Assembly: GCA_963931925.1 (NCBI GenBank)
Contig: OZ007576.1
Coordinates: 16,252,802-16,316,801, forward strand
From: Onchidella celtica
Taxonomy: Eukaryota; Mollusca; Gastropoda; Systellommatophora; Onchidiidae
Direction: 5' to 3'
DNA length: 64,000 bases
Positions 34,536-47,629 of this stretch are shown one piece after another (the stretch's first letter is position 1; each line of letters begins with the position of its first letter). Both the position numbers and the translations under genes were made by a program. Under the pieces are notes generated by a model. That model did not search any database. It was not told the origin of the DNA and saw only the letters and a program-made list of their open reading frames with translations.

Positions 34536-37463
34536 CACTTAAGTATATTATTAGCGCAGATCACGCAATCTCCGAGCAGAAGTCTGATTGTTTTGCTACT
34601 AAGCCGATTCATATTTTTAAAAACTATGCAAATTAACAAGGTCAGTAATATACAACATGTTGTACGGATATGCGCTTCCAAAACAGAATACAACTGATAG
34701 TCAGGTTCGTTGGAATCGTGGCGGGGTTTTTGACGTGAGAGAGACGATTTATTGTAGTACAATGCTGGATGAATACTCATGATGTCAGAGTCTTAAAATC
34801 TAGATTGAAGCTATTCTGAAGGCATTCAGACATAATTATAGTTTTTTAATCATTGTGGGTCACCACCCCCCCCCCCCCCCCCACGAAACACAGGAGTAAA
34901 AATTGTCCGAAGTTGAATTTAATTCAAACACCAGACCTGTGACCTGTGGAATTATACATTTCAGCTGCGTTTCCACAGATTAACCATTCAAGGTTTCAAC
35001 CATGTTGATAATGCTTACCAAAGATCAACATGATTGTTAAGTTTTCCGATGTAGGCGACAACGACGCGACAAACGGGTATTCTCTCAAAGCTTGCTACCA
35101 ACAGGTTATCTCTATCTGTCTTTACATGCACTGAATCCTATATAAAGTCTAGTTACAACTCTATGCCATACACATGTACACCATACTATTAATTCCACCA
35201 AGAGCCTTAAGGTTAAGGAATTCTTCCATGAAATACTGATATTCTCCACAATGCGTCTCTGCTGATGGCTATGGAAAACACATTGGTAATGCTATTAGGA
35301 ACACTTACTCCTAGTTGAACAATTGCCAAGCCCACATTCATAACACATCAAGAAGCTCTGTGTCCCTTGAGAAATCAAGAATGCACATAATTCTGAGTTT
35401 CAGCCGGCGGAATAAGTTTATGAGACACAACACACGCCGCATTCTTTTAATGGCACTAGCTGTTGCATATTGCTGTTCAGTCTGCTCGGCTATTTGGAGC
35501 AGCAAGGAACGTCCTCACCGTCTCAGGTACTGATTTCCATCATGTGGCAATTTCACATGCATCCATCTAGCATAAAAACTGTTGATGTTTGTGGCATATA
35601 TTGTCTTAATGGATTAAGTTTTACAGTAAATGAAATAAACGCGCATGTCCACCGTCCAAGGAGAAACACAAAATCTCTCACACTGCTAGTGTCCTAGCCA
35701 TCAAATCCGATTGTACGTGCTTTGATGTTTGAATACTGTTGAATCCAATGAAAACTGACGGGAATCCAAATTCTCACCAATAAAAGAAAAGAAAAAATGT
35801 ACAATGAAGCACCATGAAATACGCAACAGGGCCCAGTTATCTTAACTACATGTACCTGCATATCTTTAAAAAAAAACAAGCAAAATACCCTCTAGCCAAT
35901 AATACGCCTTCCACATGACGCTCGGCCGGGAAATTGTCCCGTGGTGTACACGCGGCGGCTTCCCGTTGTCATACTGGTATTAAACTTGGTTTCGAGAGGT
36001 GTAGGGCTCTGGATTTTGGGAATACAAGAAGCAAGACTGCGGAGAATCAAACAATCCGTCTCGTTTTTTTTTTCTTTCATATTCACGTGCCTGTTGTTAT
36101 CCTTACACTATATAATACGTGTAGCAAGAATGTCCTTTTCGAAACAATCCCAACACAGTGGAAATGATCGGTCGGTCAGTTGCCCCACTATCTCCCTGTT
36201 TGGTTCACTCTCCTCGTTACACAGTTGGCAGTATCATTCGTTTCCAATGAACAAAGGAGAAAGAGCTTTGGCACGTACAAGGCGCAGATTCCACTTCACA
36301 TCAAGGAAGATATTTGAATGTTTGCTTTGCCTGGTTATACGACGTCATTATTACTCAAAATTTGAAAATTTGTGGTAGGTATGACAAAAGGTGTTATTGT
36401 GTTATTTTCAGACACATGATCAGACACATTCAGACACAAAATATTAGCAAAAGCTTAATGGTTACAACTTCCCATCATTTCATGCTGCTGAAGAGACGAT
36501 ACTAGTGGTGGAAAGGAAAGACTCAATGGCGGAGTATCATGAACACACTCGACACATTTTCGACAACGGTAAATAATAGACTGGGTCTTGTCTTGCTCTT
36601 TTCACTTCTGGCGCAAATCTCAATGGGTTATTTCTGTTGCCTATGTGGAAAGTATGTGTACGGTAGTGGTACATCCGATACACTGGGGTTACATGTATGC
36701 CTTGAGAGTACAAGCTGACCTTTTGGCGTGCAAGAAGACTGACTCTGGGCACGCACAGACAGGAAAACAAACGCCAAGAATTTAAGAAGAGAAGCGCTAG
36801 GTCACGTCATGCTGGTTATTGATTTCAATATCAACCGAGTCGAACACACAAAAAAAAAACATCCTACAACGAGAAAGATGGGACTTTACAATCAACTGAA
36901 AACCTGGCGATCCCCGGTAATACTTCTTCTCTTGAAGTCAGTGGGAAATGAATGTATTCTCAAAGTGAGGAGGCCGAGCAGTTGTGCAGCTTGCAACATA
37001 TCAATTCACAGTGTGTGTGGGTGTAACTCTTTCCTGACCTAAGATGTGTAAAAATGGTTGGGAAGGCCAGACGCCAATGTATAATTTCAGGAAGAGAACA
37101 GAAAACAGGAGTGGAGAAAGAGAAAGTAAAGCATGAAGAAATGAAAAAATACATTACCTGCCCTCTGGGGGAAAGATGTGTGTGCATCTTTTCATTTATT
37201 GTCTCTAACCTACTGAATAACTATGACATTCACTAAACTTATCTTTCTTTTATTCACCCCCCCCCCCCCACATACACACCAAACAAAACACATAAACCAA
37301 CAATCATCGGCATTTAAACCCTATATTGCTGTGTTTGAACTGCTTGTATGGATGACTGTTTCAGAGATAACATTTGCGCTAAACTATCAGACATTCCAAG
37401 AATGATACGAGTGTCATAAAAGGCCGAGTATTACAAGATAACAATATGCTATTTCTGACTCAC

Positions 37464-37578
37464 TGATCAACTCCATGCGGTGCTTAAGCCCCCGTGCGCC
37501 GTTGTTTTCCACGATGAAAGGAAGAATGCCTACACAGCTGAGCAGTTCAGGCTCCAGGGCATGGTAACGTAACAGCAT
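37464..37578 (-). CDS. Candidate coding exon of unknown gene (possible alternative CLIP1 first exon)
   Basis: The minus strand reads MLLRYHALEPELLSCVGILP, then FIVENNGARGLKHRMELI, and ends at a strong donor ATCA|GTGAGT. The segment is richer in GC than its surroundings and its composition is protein-like. It ends in phase 1, the phase in which CLIP1 exons 2 and 3 begin, so an ATG-initiated alternative first exon (37578) spliced to CLIP1 is formally possible. No homologue is recognised, and a random open stretch or an exon of another gene fits as well. Confidence 0.3.
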
Positions 37579-39072
37579 GAGTTGGTGATGAGAAATACAT
37601 GTACCACAGGTTTTCTACTTTCTACTGTTTCACGTGTAAGCGCAAGCGCTCATGCATGTGAGTGTGAGACAGTGAGTGAAAGAGAGAGACAGAGAGAGAG
37701 GGGGGGGGGGGGGGAAGAATGCTAAGATTAAAAAACTGAACAATAAAAACCCAGTAAAGATGTGCATACTCGCTTTCTGATACAGCATTTCGTCACATTC
37801 TTTGTTCATTAATTTAGGCAAGTATGATGTGAGGGTTATCTACCTCCACAGTGCTGAACAACTGTATCTAAAATTCCGTGTACGTGTCAACATGACGTAT
37901 CAATCGACTTCTTTCATACCGAATTTCAGCAATATCAATACCACAGTATAGGTACCGCGTTGAACAATGAATGAACATAATCATCACTTTTTATCAGACT
38001 ATATCAATCGATTGTTTACTCCAACACTATTGCCAAAATCTGATAATCACTCCCACCTCCATGTCCTCTGTCCACATGTAATTCCTGTTATTTACAACAT
38101 TTCTTTACTTCAGGCGACCAAGAAAGCGTAACTTGCCAAAACTGCACAATACCCCTTAACAATTCAATACCAGCTTACTACAGTAACATGCTACAAGAGC
38201 GGAACACCTTGTCAATTGTCACTGTTGGAGAGTATACAAAATCCTCGAGCCATAACACCTTTTTTTTTCCTGTCTTCAGTTTCTTCCAACCAACTACCTC
38301 CATCTTTCCTTCCTGTTCTTCTTGTCGCCAACATGAGACGGTAGTTTTGTTTTTCGTTCTCCTTTTTAACAGATTGTAAACGTAAAAAATTTGCATACAA
38401 TTCGACATTTGAAAAATATAAAAGAAACATATAACTATTACTTAAAACATCTGTTCAAATAATATAGTTACAGAATCTCGACTTCGCTCGCCCCCCCCCC
38501 CCCAATTCCTTCACAATTTCAATTTTCATCCATCTTGATTTGGCCAGACATCCCGCCACTCCTACCCTTCAGTAAACTTTAGAATCCGTCAGCAACTTCA
38601 CCACGGATGTTTACGGCCAATGGAGTAAATATTAAGCAAATGAAATATGGCAGAATGTGGTCAGGGGATCTTTCAATTTCGTTCTGGCACTCTATGCCGA
38701 CTGCTCAGGCACAGAAAACAACAAACTCAAATGGCCAACAAGACGCTGAGGAAATCACAAGCTTTCGCCGTACCTGTCAACACTGAAGCCATTATTCGTG
38801 CAAAACGATCGATTTCTTTTATGATTTATGAGGAAATGGGAAATTCACACAGCCATGATGATTCCCGAAGAGAAGCGCACGAGAAATAGAAGGACGATTA
38901 AGATAGAAAGATAGCACTGGGTTATGACGCTGAAAACAGAATGTGGACATGAAATGACACGGTATCAACAAAAAAAAAATCAATAAAACGGGAGTGGCCG
39001 AAAATCACGTTACGCATATGAAGACACAAGTCATTACGACAATAACAATAGTTCCGAAAGACTACAGCAGGC

Positions 39073-39356
39073 ATGGGCAACCCTTCATAAAATAGGTGCC
39101 TGACCTCAACAGTGTAAGAATGCAGAGGGCCGGACACTCTCACTTCCTTACATGACGTAATTTGCATACGCAAGCTAGTAAGTGCACTGTTATGTAAGAA
39201 AAAGATCAATTCTGACTTCGCATTATTGGTGTGATGTTCTGGTTGAACGCTTTTTTTTGTTGTTGCCCCCCCCCCCCCGGTTGAGAACCACTGATATAAA
39301 TCAACCTTAAATCAACCTCAGGGGCCGGCCAAAATTGCTTGACCGACCGTACGCTG
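39073..39356. mobile_element. Cluster of hAT-like element ends (decayed)
   Basis: CAGGCATGGGCAAC at 39073 resembles a common hAT end, GGTTGAGAACCACTG around 39279-39293 is the complement of another, and GGGGCCGGCCAAAATTGCTT near 39322 resembles subterminal sequence of the same broad type. A 13-C run lies beside the second. No matching pair of ends and no 8-bp duplication was found, so boundaries are uncertain and two overlapping elements are possible. Confidence 0.35.
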
Positions 39357-42300
39357 CCTATGAGTATGACTGGTCTACAGGGTGGCGAGGACAGCTGACT
39401 GAAAAGAAAATAAACACATCTGACAGACCGGCGTGCACATTAACACACAGACGAAATGAAAATTACTTCTGTATTGTTTTATCTTATTTTTACTCCTTAA
39501 ACCTTTGCAAAAATACCAGTCGTGCGCTATGCCAGACTGTCTCACACATATAATGCAATTAATGATGTGAAGTGCGAGCAAACACGGCGCAAGCACACGT
39601 GGGAACATTACAAAACGAAACAAAATCAAAAAGAGAGGGAGAGAGAGTAATGCGAATAAGGAGATGCGCTCAGGAAACAATAGGGGATAGAATGAAGAGA
39701 AGGTACAAAAACAACGAGGGAGTGCCAGAAAAAACGAAAGAAAGGAAGAAGTGCCATAATAAAATGCATGGCAGTTGAATGAATCAATACACTGGATGGG
39801 TTCCAAAACATTTTTCTCTTCCACTGGCTTTATGGGTGCCATGGCTGGGCCCATTATTATTCAGTCAGGTCGCAAATACCATCCTCTTGTTTTGTCCGAA
39901 AATGCCATCTCGCCGTACAATTATCAATAGGAGCAGCTGGGTAGGTGTGTGCTCGAGCACACTTTAAAAACTCCATTAAAATAATACAAATGTCAATAAT
40001 CAATGATGTCATTGCTGGTCTGGATCACAACAGGCAATCGGCTTGTGTGTGGCCACTTGAGTTGAGGCCTATCTTTCCCGAAGGAACTTAGTTTGATACT
40101 GTTACCCCTAATATGTGGACATTTAAGTCTGATTTTGGGTCTTATAGCATGTCAGATCGACAACGTCTGCATGGTACATAGTGCTCTATGCAGTTCCTAC
40201 ACAACTACACATTACAGCATATAATTAACAATGGAAAGTTTTTTGCTTGAAAATTCGTATACACTGAATTAGAAGTAGCCTACTGACTCGCAGACATGCA
40301 GCAGAAGCAACGGTTGAATAATAATTTTACATGTTATTATTTGTTATAACATTGCGTAGTTTAATGAATACTATGTGGCTGAGTGCATGTCTGCAAAGAT
40401 GCTTGGGGATCACATTAGTACGATGTACTATAATTACATGTGCTCCTAAGTGCGCGTGGATCGCACTAATGACTGTCATGCGTGTGTGTGAAACAGCATG
40501 TGGCTAATACTGTCAGCAGGTGAATGTATAATGAACCGCAAGTTCACGCGCACATTTATCTGTGTGAATCAATCAAGTTAGAGCCCCGTGTGTTTGTTAA
40601 ACTTCAACACTTAAGAATAAGTGTGTCGTTTTCAACCCTCTTTCTACCTTTGCAAATGGTGTTTACGCTGATGAGAAAATATTTATGTGCCAAGGGAAAT
40701 AGTAGTGGCTGGTAGTAATGGGAGACCAGAACAATTTGATGGAATGTCTGCCAGCAGTCTCTCCAATAAGAAATGATTCGATTCCGAGCTCTGGGAAGTT
40801 CTCGTCCAAATTCAATTTAGCAAAGTAAAAGAAAAAAAATTACACAGATTTGGAACTGCGTCTTGAGGTGCTGGGTTGGGGGAGGGGTGGGGGTAAGGAA
40901 GGAAGCAGAATGAGCGTGTAGGCGACAGGAAAAGAGGGAGCTTCTTCTCTTGCACCGTTCAATCAAAGTCCGAAGCTGTGACAATACAGTTGGTACTGGT
41001 GGGCCGGAAGAGAAGAAAGAGGAGTTAAAAGGCGAGAAGGCTGCAGATTTCTGCTACAGAAATGATGTAGCCAGTTAGACAGAAATACAACACGCACTGG
41101 CGAATGAGACAGACGAAAGAGAGAATAAAATACATGCAGGCCTTTTAAAATATTTGTTATTAATGAACTCTGAAAACGACAGAATGACAAGACAACCGTG
41201 CGAAGAGAGGACACACCAAAAAATAACTATAGTCTATTCACAAAACAAACAAAATTTACAAAAAACACGTGGACTTTACAAAGATTGCCCCCCCCCCCCT
41301 TACCACCACCCCTGGAAACGACAATAATAATCATTATTATGCATAAACACAGATATTAAGGACAAACAAAGGTGAACAGTTCCATCTTATCTTAATGACG
41401 AAATTCTGATGGAGTCATCGTGCACGCCATTCTAATTTCTATTCAAAAATATTATTGCGCGAGATGGCGTCAATTTCGTAGATCTCATGTGAGAAACGGG
41501 GTCGTCCCTTTTCCACCGTTGCTGCCAAGACAAAATGGCTGGTAAACTAAACAGTAAACGCATTAACCGCTCTCGCTAACCTCTCGGAGTCTCCCCCCTC
41601 GAACGAAAAAGAAGCTATTAATTAAGTGCCGCCTGGCTCTCCCAAACAGGAAATGATGTTATTTGCCGCCAACTAACCATGTGATCACCATCATCTCAGA
41701 ACTGTACTGGGACTGGATCGCCCAAGACTTGAAAGAGAACCACATTTTACCAACATTCACCAGCAATACGGTTACTTTAAGCTAGCTAGGTGAATGAATC
41801 CCTTGGACAGGGGGAGCGCTTGATATTCGTGCCCGGATTTGGTGCATCGATGTTGGTAAAATTTCACCGTCTCTTTTGTCTCTGGCAATATTATTCAGTT
41901 CCCCCTGCCATTATTTATATGTATTTCGGGGTATCGATTTATGATAATAATCCTGTCTTCTCTGTCTAGGGCTCTTGCAATACCCAATCTTTGCAGTGCC
42001 TGACAATGCCATTACCCCTTTGCCAAAGTCAGTCAACAAAAAAATCTCAAACTACCTAAAACAGCGAAACTACATGTATTATAACTCAGCTGCGCCATGC
42101 GAAGGCTCACAAAGAATGAACAATGCTTCCACAATTTTACTTTGCTGCTCTGATATCCTTCTCTTCATATGAGATGTTAAGAAAATAATTACATGTATAT
42201 CCTTAAGCATTCTTTGCAAAGCCATTCACTCCAGTGCCCATTTCTGAGTTTTCTCATTATAAATAATTAATAATTCAGCGTAGTAAAGAAGGAAACTTAT

Positions 42301-43008
42301 AAACCGTTTGAAGCAGAAATATACAACTGAATGACTTATTGCAACGAGAGCATTTACTGATCACGTCACTTTGAACGTCTAGTTTAACAAAGTTCTGTTC
42401 TGTCAATGAAAATTTCAGTTAGCGAAAGATATTCATCTTCGACAACAATAAGCAACAACAAAATAGCCATCTGTTGCAGGTGTGAAGTGAAAGGGGGAAA
42501 ACACAGGCGTAGCCCGTGTGTATTCTGGTCGTATTATATTGCTCTGGTAGATCGATTTTCCAATGTTAAGTAAAATATTGTAAATGAGGATTATTTTCAA
42601 GCACCCCGGTGTGATTTATTTAAAACCGATGGTAGTGACTAATTCTATTTCTTTTCCCAACGATTGTTATGATCATTGCTTTTCAGCAGAAATGTAAGCT
42701 CTACGAGCCCCACCTGACTCCACGATTGATTACTGTGGATTAATTAATGCCACATAACATTAGGTGAACCAGTCCCTGCGACAAACTATCTCAGATCTGA
42801 ATGTCAGTCTTTATCTTCTCTACTTCCCGCATCTATCAAATACTGTTGTGCAGGACACACTTGTGATGGAGAATAGACCCCAAATCGAACAACGCACAAT
42901 TTAAAGAGTGAGCATATTTATATGACGCTAAAAATCCATTTCGCTATAGGCCTAGTACGCTAGCCGACTCACAGACTAATAAAATACCCAGACTGGATGA
43001 TCCCATTG

Positions 43009-43020
43009 TGTGACGTCACA
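43009..43020. promoter_or_regulatory. CRE-like palindrome (TGACGTCA) inside MITE
   Basis: TGTGACGTCACA contains the full 8-bp cAMP-response element consensus bound by CREB/ATF factors. It is a sequence match only. No promoter is known nearby. Confidence 0.5.
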
Positions 43021-43217
43021 AAACAGCGAAAGGTCATGAACCATCCGCCACATTAGGTTTACGCTAACGACCGACGCTTCAGCATAGCTACAATTTTGAA
43101 TGACACCATTTTGACTCGCCTATTGAACGCGGAAGTTTGGTTCCGCACCAAGAAATTAATATGTACAACCAATCTTGACAAATAAAAAGAAATTTCTACT
43201 GCAGATAGAACTAGAAT

Positions 43218-43274
43218 CGGAATTTCCCGAGCGGCGGCCATGTTGATTATACGGCCGCCGCTCGGGAAATTCCG
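43218..43274. repeat. GC-rich perfect hairpin inside MITE
   Basis: The arms 43218-43239 and 43253-43274 are perfect 22-bp complements (CGGAATTTCCCGAGCGGCGG plus CC) around a 13-base loop. GGCGGCCATGTTG at the loop edge also resembles a YY1 site. The perfection of the arms within an AT-rich region suggests a recent origin or selection. Confidence 0.95.
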
Positions 43275-43339
43275 TAAAAAACGACACAGCCCGAAGCTCG
43301 TGTTTCCAGTCTGGTTAATTTATTAGTCTGTGAGCCGAC

Positions 43340-46300
43340 GGCCGTGTAATACTGAGGGTTCAAATTTTACCACTTCATTAACGTACAATACCGATCTCTT
43401 GATTTATTAGGACGCTGTTTTCCTATTCAGCAATAGTCAGTAGAAAGCACGATCAATACATGTATACAGTTGGAGACGCTGATTTTAGTGACATACAGAT
43501 TCGTCAGCAACTGAATAATTATGTTCCGGCCAGACCGATTTAGCATCGTCGTGGCAAAACAAAAAATACTTGCTTGCTGGGATTTACTGAGTTTTCTCAA
43601 ACTAGCTGAGGTCCCTGGCCCTGCCGGGGATAAATCGGTTTGAATATTGGTTTCAGTTCTGGGTGGTTATTATGGACCTGCTTCATCTGGCTTGTTCCTA
43701 TTTGTTTATTTTATTTTTGTTTGTTTGTTTTTAAATAAGTCTTACTGCTCTGCCTTTGTGAGTTGACACCCTGCGCATCCCGTACAACTGCATGATTTGC
43801 GCACGGGTTAGTGTGTTTGATAGTGAACACATCGCATGTAATGATAACGAAACCTTAAAATGGCGAACCATGACTCGAAATAGATCTGAATGATGGCGAA
43901 ACAATAAATTTCCAATAAAAAAAACTACAGCGATTTGAGACTTGTATGCCTACCGATAGTACGTTTTTTATGGGGCATGCTGCATCAGTGCATGCTAGAT
44001 CTAGCTCTCACAGACACTACTGTGATTATGAATCGAATTCCGGGGCCGGAAGTGGAAAAGCGATTAACAAAGAAAGAGGTCATAGGTTAACGAAAGTACA
44101 ATTCGGATCAAACGCTCTCGCAAATTTACTGTTCCATTCTTATCGCATTATTGGAATAACTCACGAATCCCATAAGCTTTTTTATGCCTATGTACATAGG
44201 AACACTGGTCAGTATCGTACAATTGTGTGTGCCAAATTTCAGTTCAATACGTCCAGTAGTTTTTGAGTCCATAGGGAACAAAGGGGTTTTCTTACATTTT
44301 TTTTGTATAGATTCTAAATAACTATCATTAAAATGTTCAAGGACACATAAGCTGTCAATGCGGGATAATATCGCACTGTCGTTTCCTTATTAAACCACAG
44401 TGCAAAATACAGTAACAAAAAGTGAATAAACTCCGGTAGCCCTTGCTTTTTCGAGATTTGAAATTATCTCTCTCCAATAAAAGCCGTAGTCGAAAAGGGC
44501 AGCGTTGGGGGCTATGGTACACTGTACGGCAAAGTAAGCCAATACAACCCAAACACTGAAAGCTAGGATTTCATAGCCATGTATCCCTGAGCGCCTTCGG
44601 TATTTGAATATTTTATGAATGTAGTCCGATAGGCTTTTGACAAGACTTATCAGTATGGAAGATTTAGAGGTTAAGGACTTCGAACAGCGGCCGATGAATG
44701 CTGACATATGAGGTGTAATTGTGATACATTTGATCTATCCATGATACCTCTCGACGACCGTGAAAGAAAAATTCATGGTAGGAATCTTAAGGGTTTTTGT
44801 GTGAATGAAAGAAATTTTTCAACAATTGGTTTCCAATTCCCCCCCCCCCCCTCCCCACACCCATGCGACAGTGCCAGCACATATTTCGGCCCCACTGTTC
44901 TGGTTATAAAATTGCATTTTTTGCATGGCACAAGCGACCTGATATTTCCTGAATGCTAGTGAAATTTCTTACCTGGCCGGCACATAATCCTTAGGTATAA
45001 ATTTATTCGTTTGTTTTTGCAGTCAGAATGCATGCGGTGGGCATCGGAAGAGCTGAAATGTTTCTTTTGAGAGCAGTACTGGGTCAAAAGGTGAAAGAGA
45101 ACGGATGACAAAGAGAAAAAAAAAAAAAAAAGAATAAACGCGCAAAGGACCCATGAACCCACCTTACCGGTTTATGACAGAGACTAAGGCAATATAAATG
45201 CCGATAATTTCTCGCTGCAAAAAAAGAAAAAAAGAGAGAGAGACACAAGTGGATACCACTGACAAAGGCATTGACATTTTTAACATGTTAATATTATGTT
45301 AAATGAATTCGTCACTGTCATTCACCTGACCCCTTCTTCCACGACTTAGTAGTCACTTGCTCAGAAAGAATAATGGCTTCGTCCAAATGCTTTCAACTGC
45401 TCCGACTGTCTCGTGCACCACCATCACTAAAATCAATACATGTAATGTGTAGTCCCGAAATAATAATATGCTGGAACTTTAAGCCTCGGTTATGAGTGGT
45501 CCAGAGCGGTAATTTACTAATGTTATTAGCATAGCGTTGTGCCGCATATTTTATACACGGATTGTCACATTAATATACAATGATCTAATCGTTCATGCAT
45601 GATTACTACCACATCCGATAGGAAATGAACACAGTGAAAAATATGTCCGCATTTATAATTAAGTTGGGAGGTAAAGGGGGAAGAGAGAGTCCAATGGGTG
45701 TGTGTCATATGAATGAATCATCAGGAGCCCACATCAGAAATATGTCATGTGCATTAAACAAATATGTGTTTATTTCAAATTCAGTGTTGCATTTCAATGC
45801 TGAAATTGAAATTAATTTCCTCTGTAAAACACTATAAATAAAAACGCTGACAAAGGTGTGGCCTCTTTTTTTTTTTTTTTGCTAAAAACTGGGCGCGCTA
45901 GCGCTGCACACAACATTTTCAAGTGGGATTTGCAAGACGAATGAAAGAGAAATCTTGAAGAAAACTAATGACAACAAAGCAACGCGAAGCCTGAGATATA
46001 ACTAAATCAGACCATGGTGAAAGGCACATCCCGGCAACTAAAGAATTTGTATTTCGCAATGACAATACCCATAAAATGAAATATGAAAGCTGTGGCATCA
46101 AACGGGCTCACAGAATGCGTAGTATACGACATAAAAACAAATGCTTCATACACAAGGCTTCCTTCTTAATCACTGCAAAATCTGTTATCATAACTATGAA
46201 ACGCTATTTGGACTGGCCTGAAGACCAGAATTTTCAAACTGATAGTGGACGTCTACAATTTTTTATACCACTCTGGTCACTGTAACCTTGTATCAAAAGT

Positions 46301-46409
46301 GCAAACAAATCTCCCCGCCCTCAACTCCCATGCCTTGTCAGCTGTCTCATTAAGCCTACCAATGGTATAATTATTATGCCCCACTCGTGTTTATTTTTAG
46401 CCTTGCGCT
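43340..46409. other. Unassigned non-coding region
   Basis: No gene was recognised. A minus-strand frame at 44390-44707 (105 codons from an ATG, with a hydrophobic stretch EILAFSVWVVLAYFAVQC) has protein-like composition but no known relative. A 13-C run lies at 44839-44851, a poly-A stretch near 45117-45131 and a poly-T stretch near 45868-45881. Confidence 0.4.
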
Positions 46410-46424
46410 ATAAACTTTGGAAGT

Positions 46425-46710
46425 GCATAGGTAGGGAAGATATCCCCCACCTATACACTTTGCATAGGTAGGGAAGACACCCCCTACCTATTCACCTTGC
46501 ATAGGTAGGGAAGATATCCTCTGCCTATTCACTTTGCATAGGTAAGGAAGATATCCCCAGCCTGTGCAATCCCTATGTGCATGCAGAGAAGATATTATTT
46601 CTTGACTATTCACTTAACTTAGGCAAGGAAAATATTTTTGTCTCTGCATATTTTTTAGGTCGGGAAGATATTTCTTGTGTAATAGGCCTACTTTGCTTAG
46701 GCAGGGAAGA
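46425..46710. repeat. 37-bp subterminal tandem repeats within the 1.6-kb element
   Basis: Units beginning gcataggtagggaaga start at 46425, 46462, 46499 and 46536, an exact period of 37. About four further degenerate units follow to about 46710 (forms such as ttaggtcgggaagatattt). Each unit repeats the terminal motif, so they are probably transposase-binding sites or copies of the end. Confidence 0.92.
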
Positions 46711-47197
46711 TAGTCCTTTCTACCTGTATTTTGCCTGCTCTGTTTGCGACAGCTATGAAACATAATTATACATAATGGTCATGTATCACACTCATCATCC
46801 GGCGGTAAGCAGTGCTTATCCCCATTACCTCCCATTGGCGACAGCAAACCTAACCTACCTCTGTCAAAATATGGCAAAAAGAAAAAGCTGTAAGAGGAAA
46901 GATTTTCTGTTGTTCTTATGCTTCTTCAATTTACGTTCATGTGAGAGGGAACAATGAATTTGACAGGCTTTAATTTTAAGCCCATGGAGCCAGAATGTAA
47001 TTTATACATGTATTATTGTAATTGAGCATGGCACCTATGAAAAGTCCAGAGTGGATCTATTGGGAGAGGAGCAAGGGGAACTAGCTGTTTCCTGCCTGCT
47101 CAGGAAAACATACAGTAAAGCACATGTACTTACACGAATATATCGGCATTTAATTTGTTGAGGCACTTGTAGGTCAAGCATTCCAGGGAATTTCCCA

Positions 47198-47345
47198 GCC
47201 AGCACCCCTGCGTCAATCCGACGTATTTGTGCAAGATATCCCCGTAGAGTAGGTAGGATTACCGTAGGGGTGGGGTCCCTACATCAAACAGATGTCGGTC
47301 AATGCTGTAAACAGCGGATCTACGAGGAACAATACCATTGCTTTG
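47198..47345. repeat. Ancient dispersed repeat, copy A (related to 60939-61091)
   Basis: Shared blocks with the other copy, in order, include gccagca, tgcaa/tgtca tracts, ggattaccg, cctacatcaaac and cagcgg. Identity is roughly two thirds by eye over about 150 bp. The family is not recognised. This copy lies inside the 1.6-kb element and may have been carried with it. Confidence 0.55.
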
Positions 47346-47629
47346 TGCAAACATCCTATACAGAGGACTACCTTAGGGTTGCTGGCTGGAGTGATGAAAC
47401 TTCGACTACGCAGTAGTTCGATGATCGAACCCTTCACATTTCAGGTCATTCTCCACAAATTACACGGGAGGGGAGAAACAAAAATTTTGAAACTATTTGA
47501 AGCTAATTTGCTTCTTGCAAGTACAGTATTGTCCACGCAGATTTTTTTGTTTGTTTGTTTTTCAATTTTGGGAATAAAGAAATCGACTGATCCCCCCCCC
47601 CCCCCACACACACACAAGTTCAGTAAGCG

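Larger units (their letters stand above)
31751..42962. other. Upstream region of CLIP1, mostly unassigned non-coding DNA
   Basis: About 11 kb without a recognised gene. It holds homopolymer C/G runs (34438-34451, 34866-34882, 37257-37269, 37700-37714, 38491-38503, 39266-39278, 41288-41299), a duplicated segment (32886/34455), inverted GC-rich motifs near 32437, 32829, 32951 and 33001, hAT-like termini near 39073, and one candidate exon at 37464-37578. The CLIP1 promoter and non-coding first exon may lie here or farther right. Long minus-strand frames such as 39375-39854 are hydrophobic low-complexity chance frames. Confidence 0.5.
42969..43333. mobile_element. 365-bp MITE with CRE palindrome and GC-rich hairpin
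   Basis: The ends are inverted repeats of about 30 bp starting TCACAGACTAATAAA (left) and ending with its complement (right); both arms also share CCAGACTGG farther in. GCCGAC flanks both sides (42963-42968 and 43334-43339), a plausible 6-bp target duplication. Inside are a TGTGACGTCACA palindrome (43009-43020) and a hairpin with 22-bp perfect arms (43218-43274). It has no coding capacity. The superfamily is not identified. Confidence 0.8.

Noticed and set aside
39375-39854. 159-codon minus-strand frame with hydrophobic runs
   Set aside because: It comes from A/G-rich plus-strand sequence, giving a Phe/Leu/Ser-rich chance product; no domain or splice context.
46425-46710. Regular 37-bp repeats resembling a CRISPR array
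   Set aside because: The units are contiguous without unique spacers, they repeat the end of a transposon, and the genome is an animal's.
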